Source: Bradyrhizobium jicamae
GTDB taxonomy: Bacteria > Pseudomonadota > Alphaproteobacteria > Rhizobiales > Xanthobacteraceae
Direction of reading: 5' to 3'
NCBI RefSeq assembly: GCF_018130215.1
Contig: NZ_JAFCKQ010000004.1
Coordinates: 62,001 to 126,000, forward strand
DNA length: 64,000 nt
Shown here in pieces: positions 26,216 to 35,010 of this stretch (position 1 is the first letter of the stretch; every line of letters starts with the position of its first letter). The position numbers and the translations under genes are program-made. The notes beneath the pieces were generated by a model. The model was not told where the DNA came from. It did not search any database and saw nothing but the letters and a program-made list of their open reading frames with translations.

Positions 26216-27187
26216 ATGTCCATGCCTGCTTTGTTCAAGGGCCGCCTGTCTCTTCCCGTGATCGGGGCGCCGCTGTTCATCATCTCCGTGCCCGATCTCG
26301 TCATCGCCCAGTGCAAGGCCGGCGTGGTCGGCTCGTTTCCGGCGCTGAACGCGCGCCCGCCTGAGCTGCTCGACGAGTGGCTGCACCGGATCAAGGAAGA
26401 ACTCGCCGCCCATGACCGCGCCAATCCGGACCGGCCGTCGGCGCCGTTCGCGGTGAACCAGATCGTCCACAAGTCGAACAACCGGCTCGATCACGACATG
26501 GCGCTTTGCGAGAAGCACAAGGTGCCGATGATCATCTCCTCGCTCGGCGCACGCGAGGAACTCAACCAGGCCGTCCATGGCTGGGGCGGCATCGTGTTCC
26601 ACGACGTGATCAACCAGAAGTTCGCCCGCAAGGCGATCGAGAAGGGGGCCGACGGCCTGATCCTGGTCGCGGCCGGCGCCGGCGGCCATGCCGGCACGAT
26701 CTCGCCGTTCCCGTTCGTATCGGAAACGCGGCAGTGGTTCGACGGACCGATCGCGCTGTCGGGCACCATCGCCAACGGCCGCGCCATTCGCGCGGCGCGC
26801 ATCATCGGCGCCGACTTCGCCTATATCGGCTCTGCCTTCATCGCGACGCAGGAGGCGAACGCGGTCGAGAGCTACAAGACCATGATCACCAGCTCGTCCG
26901 CCGAGGACATCGTCTACTCCAACCTGTTCACCGGCGTGCACGGCAACTACCTGAAGCCGTCGATCGTGGCGGCCGGCATGGACCCGGAGAATTTGCCGAC
27001 TTCCGATCCCTCCAAAATGAGCTTCGGCACCGACGCCTCCGGCGAACGCGCCAAGCCGAAGGCCTGGAAGGAGATATGGGGCTCGGGCCAGGGCGTCGGC
27101 AGCATCGGCAAGGTGGTGCCCGCAGCCGACCTGATCGCACGCTTCAGGAAGGAATACGACGAAGCCATCGACCCGCCGCTGGCCTGA
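26216..27187 (+). CDS. nitronate monooxygenase (2-nitropropane dioxygenase family)
   Basis: The 323-residue FMN-dependent TIM-barrel protein shows the family pattern: LPVIGAPLFIISVPDLVIAQ at the start, IISSLGA in the middle, GADGLILVAAGAGGHAGT with the active-site His, and ALSGTIANGRAIRAARIIGADFAYIGSAFIAT at the FMN phosphate site. Enzymes of this family oxidise alkyl nitronates, while many bacterial relatives have other flavin-dependent roles. Its stop overlaps the next start by one base. A candidate regulated promoter lies upstream. A paralogue with Gln in place of this His is at 31928. Confidence 0.85.
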   Translation: MSMPALFKGRLSLPVIGAPLFIISVPDLVIAQCKAGVVGSFPALNARPPELLDEWLHRIKEELAAHDRANPDRPSAPFAVNQIVHKSNNRLDHDMALCEKHKVPMIISSLGAREELNQAVHGWGGIVFHDVINQKFARKAIEKGADGLILVAAGAGGHAGTISPFPFVSETRQWFDGPIALSGTIANGRAIRAARIIGADFAYIGSAFIATQEANAVESYKTMITSSSAEDIVYSNLFTGVHGNYLKPSIVAAGMDPENLPTSDPSKMSFGTDASGERAKPKAWKEIWGSGQGVGSIGKVVPAADLIARFRKEYDEAIDPPLA

Positions 27188-27960
27188 TGCAGCCGATCTT
27201 TCGTGTCGACGGCAACCGCGTCGTCACCAGTCCCGATGCCGCAGGTCCCTGGGATCCGCGGATGCAGCACGGCTCGGCGCCGGCGTCACTCGTGGTCTGG
27301 GCCGCGGAGGCCATCCCGGCCCCGGTGCCGATGCGGATTGCTCGGCTCACGATCGACCTGATGCGTCCGGTGCCGGTGGCGCCGCTCACGATCGAAACCG
27401 ACGTGCTGCGCGAGGGCCGCAAGATCCAGCTTTGCGGCGTCCGCCTTCTGGCCGAAGGTGTCGTCGTGGTCTCGGCCAGCGTTCTGAAGATCAAGGCGCA
27501 GGAGCTGGAGCTGCCGGCCGATCTGACCGGCTTTCCGCTTGTGCTGCCCGGACCCGACCAATGCGCGGTCGAGCCCGGCAATCTCGCCAACAGTCCGTTC
27601 GTGAAATGCATCTCGATGCGCGCCGCGCGGGGCCGCTTCGGCCAGCTCGGACCCGGCGCGATCTGGTTCCGCGTCGACCAGCCGCTGATCGCGGGCTCGC
27701 CCGTCTCGCAGGCGATGCGTGCGGTTGTCGCCTCGGATTTCTCCAACGGCGTCTCGCCGGTCCTGGATTTTGGCGATTGGACCTTCATCAACGCCGATCT
27801 CACCGTCAGCCTGGCGCGCGAGCCGTCAGGCGACTGGATCCTGCTCGACGGCGAGTCCTGGATCGGGCCTGATGGTGCCGGGCTTGCGATGTCGCGGCTG
27901 GCCGACCAGCACGGCTATTTCGGTCGCGCGGTGCAGAGCCTGGTGATCGAGCGGCGCTAA
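27187..27960 (+). CDS. TesB-like acyl-CoA thioesterase family protein
   Basis: The 257-residue protein is arranged like double-hotdog TesB-type thioesterases. The first repeat (WDPRMQHGSAPASLVVWAAEAI, RLTIDLMRPVPVAPLTIETDVLREGRKIQLCGVRL) and a second repeat (ADLTVSLAREPSGDWILLDGESW) are visible, with the acidic residues of the second half retained. It should hydrolyse an acyl-CoA in the cytosol. The ATG overlaps the stop of the nitronate monooxygenase gene (ATGA), so the two are translationally coupled and probably act on the same substrate chain. Confidence 0.75.
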   Translation: MQPIFRVDGNRVVTSPDAAGPWDPRMQHGSAPASLVVWAAEAIPAPVPMRIARLTIDLMRPVPVAPLTIETDVLREGRKIQLCGVRLLAEGVVVVSASVLKIKAQELELPADLTGFPLVLPGPDQCAVEPGNLANSPFVKCISMRAARGRFGQLGPGAIWFRVDQPLIAGSPVSQAMRAVVASDFSNGVSPVLDFGDWTFINADLTVSLAREPSGDWILLDGESWIGPDGAGLAMSRLADQHGYFGRAVQSLVIERR

Positions 27961-28131
27961 AATAATCCTGCGCGCCGGGAACGCTTGGCGGTTCAAACGA
28001 GTTTCGCTCCGGTCAGGGGGAGCCATGGCGCGTGACGATCTCGTTGCCGGCGTGGTGGCCGCCAGGGGCCGCCGGTCGTGCGACGCGACGTCGGCAGGTG
28101 TCGCAGCGGCGCAGCCGGAAGGACAGTTGCA

Positions 28132-30231
28132 GTGAGGCCCGGCCCGTCCTCGGAACGCGCAGTCATCCTTGCCGCGAGCGAGCGGGACGCCGCCAAGACG
28201 GCCCATCTGATCAAGGAAGCCGGCTACTACGCCAACATCTGCGGTGACCTCGCCGAGCTGCAGCGCGAGATCGAAAGCGGGGCGGGTCTCGCCATCATTG
28301 CCGACGAGGTGATCCGGCACGCCGACGTCGCGGATCTGGCGCGCTGGCTGAACGAGCAGCCCTCATGGTCGGATTTCCCCATCGTGCTGATGAGCGAGGG
28401 GGGTGGGCCGCAGCGCAATCCGGATGCGGCTCGGCTCGGTCGGGAACTCGGCAATGTCACCTTCATCGAGCGCCCGTTTCATCCGACCACGCTGATCAGC
28501 CTGGTGGCCGCGGCGGTGCGCGGCCGACGCCGCCAGTACCAGACCCGTGCCATCCTCGAAGACCTGACCGAGAGCGAAGGCCTGCTGCAGACCGCGCTCA
28601 ATGCCGGCCATCTCGGCGCCCTCGAGGTGCATCTCCCCGACTTCGCGCTCGAGGCATCGCCTGCCTGCAAGCGCTTCTTCGGACGTGGCGCAAGCGAGTC
28701 TTTCACCTACCAGGACCTGCTGGATGCGGTCCATCCTGACGATCGTGCGCGGCGCACCGAGATCGTCGAGCATACGCTGCGCACCGGCGAGGACTACCGG
28801 ATCGAATATCGCAACATCTGGCGCGACGGCACCAAGCACTGGGTCGACGTGCGCGCCCGCGCGGTGCGCCGGCCGGACGGCAGCATCAAGTCGCTGGTCG
28901 GCGTCTGCTCCGACATCACCGCGCGCAAGATTGCGGAGATCGAGCGCGAGGCCCTGCTGGCGCAGCTCGCCGCCGAGCGCACCGCGCTGGCCGAGCTCAC
29001 CGCGACGCTGGAGCACCGGGTCGAGCAGCGCACCGCCGATCTCATGAAGGAAGTCGCGGCGCGCGAAAGGGCGCAGGAGCAACTGCGTCACGCGCAGAAG
29101 ATGGAGGCGATCGGCCAGCTCACCGGTGGCGTCGCACACGACTTCAACAACCTCCTGATGGCGGTGATGGGAAATCTCGACCTGTTGCGCAAGCGCATGC
29201 CCGAGGACCCGCGCCTGCAGCGCCTGGTCGACGGCGCCTTGCAGGGCGCCGAGCGCGGCGCATCGCTGACGCAGCGGTTGCTCGCCTTTGCGCGCCAGCA
29301 GGACCTGCGCGTCGTGCCGGTCGATCTCGGTGCGCTGGTGCGTGACATGAGTAACCTGCTCGAGCGCTCGCTCGGACCGCGCTTCACCCTGCGGCTGACC
29401 ATTCCGGGCGGGTTGCCGCTGGGCTGCGTCGACACCAACCAGCTCGAGCTTGCGATCCTCAATCTGGCGATCAATGCGCGCGATGCGATGCCGGACGGTG
29501 GCGCGATCGAGATCAGGCTCGCGACCTCGCAGGCCAGGGGTGATCCGTCGCTGCAGCCCGGGACCTACCTGAAACTATCGGTCATCGACACCGGCACCGG
29601 GATGGCGCCCGACGTGTTGAAGCGGGCGATCGAGCCGTTCTTCTCGTCGAAGCCGGTCGGCAAGGGCACCGGACTTGGGCTGTCGATGGTGCATGGCCTC
29701 GCCGTGCAGCTCGGCGGCGCGTTGCAGCTGTCGAGCGCAGTCGGCAAGGGCACCACGGCGACGCTGGTGCTGCCGGTCGCGACATCGGCCCCTGAACTGG
29801 CCGATGCGGCACCCCTGGCGCAGAAGGTGAAGCGCTCGGCGGTGATCCTGTTTGTCGACGACGATCCCTTGATCGCGATGTCGACAATCGAGATGCTTGA
29901 GGATCTCGGCCATCGCGTGATCGGCGCCAGTTCCGCCCTGCACGCGCTCGATATCCTGAGGAGCGATCAGCCGATCGACCTGATGATGACCGACCACATG
30001 ATGCCCGGAATGTCCGGCATCGAGCTCGCCGCCGCCTCGCGCCAGATCCGCCCCGCTTTGCCGGTGCTGCTCGCGACCGGCTACGCCGAGCTGCCCGACG
30101 GCATCCAGGTCGACCTGCCGCGGCTCGCCAAGCCGTATCACCAGGACCAATTGCGCGAGCGGCTCGATCAGATATTGGGGCAGGGCGTCGAACGGCCGGA
30201 GGACACGCTGTCCACGTCATTGCGTGCGTAG
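28132..30231 (+). CDS. hybrid sensor histidine kinase
   Basis: The 699-residue soluble kinase has this order: a receiver-like N-terminal domain (about 5-125) without clear phosphoacceptor motifs, a PAS domain with PAC (about 145-265), a coiled coil (about 270-320), HisKA with the phospho-His in GGVAHDFNNLL (His336), HATPase_c with NARDAMPDG and GTGLGLSMVHG, and a true receiver at the C-terminus (VDDDPLIAM, phosphoacceptor in TDHMMPGMSG, Asp621). There is no membrane segment, so it senses a cytosolic signal through PAS. GGAAGGA eight bases upstream fixes GTG 28132. The last seven residues come from a dispersed repeat. Confidence 0.88.
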   Translation: MRPGPSSERAVILAASERDAAKTAHLIKEAGYYANICGDLAELQREIESGAGLAIIADEVIRHADVADLARWLNEQPSWSDFPIVLMSEGGGPQRNPDAARLGRELGNVTFIERPFHPTTLISLVAAAVRGRRRQYQTRAILEDLTESEGLLQTALNAGHLGALEVHLPDFALEASPACKRFFGRGASESFTYQDLLDAVHPDDRARRTEIVEHTLRTGEDYRIEYRNIWRDGTKHWVDVRARAVRRPDGSIKSLVGVCSDITARKIAEIEREALLAQLAAERTALAELTATLEHRVEQRTADLMKEVAARERAQEQLRHAQKMEAIGQLTGGVAHDFNNLLMAVMGNLDLLRKRMPEDPRLQRLVDGALQGAERGASLTQRLLAFARQQDLRVVPVDLGALVRDMSNLLERSLGPRFTLRLTIPGGLPLGCVDTNQLELAILNLAINARDAMPDGGAIEIRLATSQARGDPSLQPGTYLKLSVIDTGTGMAPDVLKRAIEPFFSSKPVGKGTGLGLSMVHGLAVQLGGALQLSSAVGKGTTATLVLPVATSAPELADAAPLAQKVKRSAVILFVDDDPLIAMSTIEMLEDLGHRVIGASSALHALDILRSDQPIDLMMTDHMMPGMSGIELAAASRQIRPALPVLLATGYAELPDGIQVDLPRLAKPYHQDQLRERLDQILGQGVERPEDTLSTSLRA

Positions 30232-30240
30232 CGAAGTAAG
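30211..30240. repeat. family B repeat fragment overlapping kinase stop
   Basis: TCCACGTCATTGCG followed by GTAGCGAAG matches the left half of the family B palindrome at 54945-54989. Here it lies across the stop codon of the histidine kinase, which therefore supplies the C-terminal residues and the TAG. The right half of the palindrome is missing, so this is a partial or decayed copy. Confidence 0.6.
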
Positions 30241-30276
30241 CCATCGCCCCGCATGCCTGGTGCGATACCTTCGGGC

Positions 30277-31839
30277 TCAACCCACCATGCGGTCGCGGCC
30301 GGCCCAGAACCTCGCCTTCAGCACCTTCTTGTCGACCTTGCCGACGCCGGTCATCGGCAGCTCCTTGACGAATTCGATCTGCTTCGGCGCATGCGCCGAG
30401 CCCTTCTTCGCCTTGACCAGGCCGATCAGCTCGTCGGCGTTCGGCTTCGCTCCCTCGCGCGCCACCACCACCGCGGTGACAGCCTCGCCCCATTTGTCGT
30501 CGGGAACGCCGACGACCGCCACCATCGCGACATCGGCATGCTGCGACAGCACGTCCTCGACCTCGCGCGGGAAGATGTTGAAACCGCCCGAGACGATCAT
30601 GTCCTTCTTGCGGTCGAGGATGAACATGTAGCCACGCTCGTCCTTGCGTGCGATGTCGCCGGTGTGCAGCCAGCCGCCCTTCAGCGTCTCGGCCGTGATG
30701 TCCGGTCGCTTCCAGTATTCGGCCATCACATGGGCGGCGCGAACGCAGATCTCGCCCGGCTCGCCGGTCGCGACCTCCTGGTCGTCACCATCCAGGATCT
30801 TCACCTGGCACGCCGCGATCGGGAAGCCGCAGGACACGAACAGGTCAGGCGTCTTCGGATCATGATCCGCCTTGCGTAGCACCGAGACCGGATAGCATTC
30901 GGTCTGACCGTAGAGTTGCGAGAACACCGGCCCGATCCGCTCGATGCCCTCGACGAGCCGGCTCGGCGACATCGCGGACGCTCCATAGAGCAGCAGCTCG
31001 AGCGAGGACAGGTCGCTCCTGCCGAGCGAGGGATGATCCAGCATCACATAGATCATGGTCGGCACGAACAGCGTGAAGTTGATCCTTTCGCGTTCGATGG
31101 TCTTGAACACGGCGTCCGGATCGAAACCCTGGAGCATGTGAACGGTGCCGCCGCGCATCAGCGTCGGCAGCACCTTGGTCCCCGCGACATGGCTGATCGG
31201 CGCCACCGTGAGGTAGCGCGGCGTCTCGGGAATCTCGAAATCGGCGAGGATGGCGTTGCCGGAGCCGCTTTGTTCGCGGTGATAGCGCAGCGCACCCTTC
31301 GATTTGCCGGTCGTGCCGCCGGTGTAGTTCAGGATCGCGATGTCGTCGTGATTGGCGAGGCTCTTCGGGCTTGCGCTGCCGGCAGCCTCGACCGCCTGCA
31401 ACAGGTCGGCGCCGTAGCTGGCCGCGCCGAGCGTGAACACGGTCTTCAGTCCGGACGCTCTAGCCGCAAGCTCGCCGCCACGATCGCGAAACGTGATGCC
31501 GTCGACGATGAGCATCTCGGCCCCGGAGTCCTCGATCTGGAACAACTGGTCGTCGACAGAGCCCAGCGGATGCAGCCAGGTGATGGCAAGCCGCGACAAT
31601 TGCGCGGCGACCCCTGCGCACCAGGTATCGGCGCGGTTGGCGGTGAGAATGGCGACACGGGTGCCGGGCGCGAAGCCGAGCCGCATGAACACGCTCTGCA
31701 TCGCTCCGATCAGGTCGGTCGCGCCCCGGTAGCTGAGCGAGCCGCCGGGCCAGGCGAAGGCGGCTCGCGCCGGATAGCGTGCCAGCGCTCGCAGCGTCTG
31801 CTCGCATGATGCCGGAAATGCATAGAGCGGATTGCTCAT
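30277..31839 (-). CDS. acyl-CoA synthetase (AMP-forming)
   Basis: The 520-residue adenylate-forming ligase has ATP-loop YTGGTTGKSKGAL, A5 motif LYGQTECYP, hinge GWLHTGDIARKDERGY, signature ILDRKKDMIVSGGFNIFP and catalytic lysine region MTGVGKVDKKVL. The acyl substrate is unknown; the family ranges from medium-chain fatty acids to aromatic acids. GGAGG nine bases upstream supports ATG 31839. It is divergent from the second nitronate monooxygenase gene across 88 bases, suggesting a shared control region and a common substrate route. Confidence 0.88.
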   Translation of the reverse strand: MSNPLYAFPASCEQTLRALARYPARAAFAWPGGSLSYRGATDLIGAMQSVFMRLGFAPGTRVAILTANRADTWCAGVAAQLSRLAITWLHPLGSVDDQLFQIEDSGAEMLIVDGITFRDRGGELAARASGLKTVFTLGAASYGADLLQAVEAAGSASPKSLANHDDIAILNYTGGTTGKSKGALRYHREQSGSGNAILADFEIPETPRYLTVAPISHVAGTKVLPTLMRGGTVHMLQGFDPDAVFKTIERERINFTLFVPTMIYVMLDHPSLGRSDLSSLELLLYGASAMSPSRLVEGIERIGPVFSQLYGQTECYPVSVLRKADHDPKTPDLFVSCGFPIAACQVKILDGDDQEVATGEPGEICVRAAHVMAEYWKRPDITAETLKGGWLHTGDIARKDERGYMFILDRKKDMIVSGGFNIFPREVEDVLSQHADVAMVAVVGVPDDKWGEAVTAVVVAREGAKPNADELIGLVKAKKGSAHAPKQIEFVKELPMTGVGKVDKKVLKARFWAGRDRMVG

Positions 31840-31927
31840 GTCGTGGTGTCCTCCCGCCTTTGTCTTTGGCTTTCGACGTGCCAATGTTGGCGGCAACGCT
31901 AGCATAAAGAGACAGGGAAGAAGCAAC

Positions 31928-32908
31928 TTGCCAGGCACCGATCCTCTCGCCCGTTTCCGCGATCGCCTGCGGCTGCCGCTGATCGCTGCACCCATGTTCC
32001 TGGTTTCCGGCGTCGAGCTGGTGGTAGCCGCCTGCCGCAACGGTGTGATCGGCTCGTTTCCGACGGTGAATTGCCGTGAGACGGAACAACTCGACGCGTG
32101 GCTCGGCGAGATCGAGCGCCGCCTTCAGGTGCATGCGGATGAGAGCGGCAGGGCACCAGCTCCGATCTGCCCGAACCTGATCGTGCATCGCTCGAATGCG
32201 CGGCTGACGGACGATCTCGCCGTGCTGCTGCGGCATCGACCCGAGGTGGTGATCACCTCGGTCGGCTCGCCCGCGCCGGTGCTCGGCCCGTTGCACGATG
32301 CCGGTGCGCTGGTGTTTGCCGACGTCGCCTCGATCCGTCATGCCGAGCGCGCGGTCGCTGCCGGCGCCGACGGGCTCGTGCTGCTCACCGCCGGCGCCGG
32401 CGGGCAGACCGGCTGGCTCAACCCGTTCGTGTTCGTCCGCGCCGTGCGCGGCTTCTTCGGCGGGCCGATCGTGCTCGCCGGTGGCATCAGCGACGGTCAC
32501 GCGCTGCGTGCCGCGCAGGCCCTCGGTTGCGATCTCGCCTACATGGGCACCAAGTTCATCGCGACGCGCGAGAGCATGGCCGATGATCGCTACAAGCAGA
32601 TGCTGGTCGAAGCGAGCGCCGACGACATCCTGCTGACGACCGCCTTCACCGGCCTGCAAACCAATATGCTGCGACCCTCGATCGAGGCCGCCGGGCTTGA
32701 TCCCGACGATCTGCCGGCGCGCGGCGCGATCGACATCGGCAAGGACATCGACATCGGCGCTCGCGAGAGCCGCCCGAAGCGCTGGCGCGACATCTGGAGC
32801 GGCGGCCATTCCACTTCAGGCGTGACCGAGGTGCTCGGTATCGATGATCTGGTGGCGCAGACGCTTGCGGAGTACGAGGCCGCGAGCGCGCGAGTTCGGC
32901 TCGTTTGA
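31928..32908 (+). CDS. nitronate monooxygenase paralogue with Gln at active site
   Basis: The 326-residue TIM-barrel flavoprotein is clearly homologous to the protein at 26216 (LPLIAAPMFLVSGVELVVA, NGVIGSFPTVNCRE, GGISDGHALRAAQALGCDLAYMGTKFIATRESM). At the active site it reads TAGAGGQTGW, with Gln where the other copy has His (GAGGHAGT). Loss of the His suggests a different reaction. The frame has no ATG near the domain start; TTG 31928 is chosen because GGGAAG lies seven bases upstream. It is divergent from an acyl-CoA ligase and ends four bases before an oncoming gene. Confidence 0.82.
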   Translation: MPGTDPLARFRDRLRLPLIAAPMFLVSGVELVVAACRNGVIGSFPTVNCRETEQLDAWLGEIERRLQVHADESGRAPAPICPNLIVHRSNARLTDDLAVLLRHRPEVVITSVGSPAPVLGPLHDAGALVFADVASIRHAERAVAAGADGLVLLTAGAGGQTGWLNPFVFVRAVRGFFGGPIVLAGGISDGHALRAAQALGCDLAYMGTKFIATRESMADDRYKQMLVEASADDILLTTAFTGLQTNMLRPSIEAAGLDPDDLPARGAIDIGKDIDIGARESRPKRWRDIWSGGHSTSGVTEVLGIDDLVAQTLAEYEAASARVRLV

Positions 32909-32912
32909 GCGT

Positions 32913-33554
32913 TCAGTTCGCCACGAAGTACCAGCCGGTGCCGTAAGCCACCAGCCGGCTCGGCGGCCTGTCCTCGAACTCGAAGAATCTTGTCGGATCG
33001 GCCCCTGATGGCACGTACAGGAAGCCGCTGAAGGTGTGCTTCGGCCCGCGCCTGGTGAGGAACAGCACGTAGGTGCCTTCATCGGCCTCGTCGACGACGA
33101 TGTCGTTGCCGAGCGAGACGTAAGGGCCCGCGTCGTCGAGGGCGATCAGATTGGCGCTGTTGCCGACATTGGGCTTCAGTTCGCCGCGCTCGACCCGCGC
33201 CACGATCGCTTCGCGATTCGTGCGGCGCCAGTGGAAGTCGTATTGCAGGTAGAAATCCTCGAGCGGCGCATAGGTCATGAGCGCCAGCGTGGCGGCGCAG
33301 ACCAGGAAAGGGCTCGCGAATCGCGCGCCGTCGTGTCCGACCCGCAGCAACTGCGTCAGCGACCAGACGGTGCAGCCGATGAACACGAGCGCCGCCAGTG
33401 GCAGCAGCAGCATCTCGACCACGCCGGAGGGCCAGTCTGCCATCGACGGCTCGAAGATCGCGATCAGCAGCGTGATGGCGCAGATCGCCGCTGCGGCCGT
33501 CAGGCCGCCGCGGACCGACGGCGCGGGCGCTGCGGTCGTCGTCTGGGATTGCAT
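32913..33554 (-). CDS. membrane protein, function unknown
   Basis: The 213-residue protein has three hydrophobic segments in its first 95 residues (LTAAAAICAITLLIAIF, EMLLLPLAALVFIGCTVWSL, FLVCAATLALMTY). A C-terminal hydrophilic domain of about 115 residues, probably periplasmic, follows, with VARVERGELKPNVG and HTFSGFLYVPSGADPTRFFEF. No catalytic motif is seen. ATG 33554 is preferred to the GTG six bases earlier. Its stop lies four bases from that of the convergent nitronate monooxygenase. Confidence 0.65.
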   Translation of the reverse strand: MQSQTTTAAPAPSVRGGLTAAAAICAITLLIAIFEPSMADWPSGVVEMLLLPLAALVFIGCTVWSLTQLLRVGHDGARFASPFLVCAATLALMTYAPLEDFYLQYDFHWRRTNREAIVARVERGELKPNVGNSANLIALDDAGPYVSLGNDIVVDEADEGTYVLFLTRRGPKHTFSGFLYVPSGADPTRFFEFEDRPPSRLVAYGTGWYFVAN

Positions 33555-33657
33555 CTCCACGCCTGCGTGCGCCTTAACGCGCCATTAACCATGAAAGCCC
33601 CAACAATAGCGCCTCAGGACGATCCGCCGCCACGGCCGGCAATCATGGGACGACGAC

Positions 33658-33903
33658 ATGGAATTCGAGGCGCTTATTGCCAAGACCCCGGCGACGCTCG
33701 ATGAGCTTCGGAACCGGGTCTTCTATGCCCTGCAGCGGCATCCGCTGTGTCGCCAGGTCGAGTTCGACATCGTCAGCACGCCGCGGACCCGCCGGACCAA
33801 CTGGACGGTCAGCCTGCGCTCGGTGCAGTCGGGCGCCCTTTGGACGGCCCACGAGATCGTGGCCGATATCCAGGAAGCCTACGAACTCGCCGCCGCGGCC
33901 TGA
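33658..33903 (+). CDS. small soluble protein, function unknown
   Basis: This 81-residue protein has no signal or membrane segment. It has a helical start (FEALIAKTPATLDELRNRVFYALQ), a central beta-like stretch (VEFDIVSTPRTRRTNWTVSLRSV) and a helical end (AHEIVADIQEAYELAAAA). The pattern recalls small Bradyrhizobium proteins of unknown role. GGACGACG just upstream is only a weak ribosome binding site. It stands alone, divergent from the membrane protein gene. Confidence 0.6.
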   Translation: MEFEALIAKTPATLDELRNRVFYALQRHPLCRQVEFDIVSTPRTRRTNWTVSLRSVQSGALWTAHEIVADIQEAYELAAAA

Positions 33904-34022
33904 TTTTCGGCTGATTCGGCGCGATTTTCACCCAATTGGCGGCGTCTCGCCGCCATGGTGGCACGCTAAGGCCGCAATTGCCGTTCACCTTCCGGTGACA
34001 CCGGCCGGGACTGGAGACGTTT

Positions 34023-34784
34023 TTGACCAAAGCCATCACCCTCGCCGCGCTGACCTCTATTCTCCTCGGCGGCGCCGCAGTCTCTGCGATCCTCGGCCGC
34101 GACAGCGTGCCGGCAGCGTCCGCCGTCGCCGCCGCAGTTCCCGAGGCGGCACCGGTCGCCAACAGGGCCAGCAAGCAGGACAAGCTCGTGGTGGCCTCGG
34201 CCGCCGCCTATGAGCCGCCGCAGGCGGCCAATCCGCCCGCCGCGCCGTCTGCGCTCCAGTTGCGCGCCCAAGCCAATATTCCGGGCGCCAATGTAACGGT
34301 CACCAATGGCTCCGCCGCGTCCGACATCCTGCGCCAGGCCTATGCCTCGGCCGAGCCCGCCGATGTCGGCCTGCCGAAGATCGCCGATCCCGTCGACGCG
34401 GCGCCAAAGGTCGCCGAGCCCGCGGCCGCCCCGGCGCCGCAGAAGCCGAAGGCCGCCGCCAGGCCGGCCGCGCAGAAGTCCTACACGCTGCTGAGCGACG
34501 CGCAGATCGCCAGCATCAAGCAGCGCCTCAAACTGTCGTCGGACCAGGAATCCTACTGGCCGCCGGTCGAGAGCGCGCTGCGCGCGGTAGCGCGCAAGAT
34601 CCACTCGAAGCGCCAGGGCGACGGCACCGGCGGCAGCGTGCCGATCGATCCCGACTCCGAGGAAGTCCAGCAGCTGAAATCGGCCGCGATGCCGCTGCTG
34701 TTCCAGCTCCGCGAGGACCAGAAGAGCGAAGTGCGCTCGCTCGCCCGCCTGATCGGTCTGGAAAAAGTCGCGGCGATGATCTAG
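34023..34784 (+). CDS. exported Ala/Pro-rich protein
   Basis: The 253-residue protein starts with a hydrophobic segment (AALTSILLGGAAVSAIL), followed by a long low-complexity Ala/Pro/Val stretch to about residue 155. A compact helical C-terminal domain reads LLSDAQIASIKQRLKLSSDQESYWPPVESALRAVARKI. The Leu-x-Leu-x4-Gln pattern followed by tryptophan resembles LTXXQ/Spy-like helical periplasmic proteins, but the match is weak. TTG 34023 is the likely start, with GGAG eight bases upstream. A long hairpin follows at 34817. Confidence 0.65.
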   Translation: MTKAITLAALTSILLGGAAVSAILGRDSVPAASAVAAAVPEAAPVANRASKQDKLVVASAAAYEPPQAANPPAAPSALQLRAQANIPGANVTVTNGSAASDILRQAYASAEPADVGLPKIADPVDAAPKVAEPAAAPAPQKPKAAARPAAQKSYTLLSDAQIASIKQRLKLSSDQESYWPPVESALRAVARKIHSKRQGDGTGGSVPIDPDSEEVQQLKSAAMPLLFQLREDQKSEVRSLARLIGLEKVAAMI

Positions 34785-34816
34785 CCGCGCGATTGTCGGA
34801 CATTGCGCCGGTCATT

Positions 34817-34843
34817 CCGGCAACGATGTCAGCATCGTGCCGG
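34817..34843. terminator. long stem-loop, possible transcription end
   Basis: CCGGC-A-ACGATG pairs with CATCGT-GCCGG across a four-base loop, leaving one bulged A. It lies 32 bases after the end of the exported Ala/Pro-rich gene. There is no T-tract, so it may be an RNA-stabilising stem or a Rho-dependent site. A second small palindrome, GTGATC-6-GATCAC, sits at 34864-34881, closer to the AraC gene. Confidence 0.4.
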
Positions 34844-35010
34844 CATGCGGCATCGTGGGATTCGTGATCCGTTGCGATCACTTCCGATGCTGATTTCGTG
34901 GAGCGCTTCAGCCGAAGCCGGCCCGAACAAGCATTTGACCGTCCCGGACGCCGAAGATAGCCTTCCATCCAGCCGGATTCATCGAATGCACAGCCAGAGC
35001 TTTGGTGACC

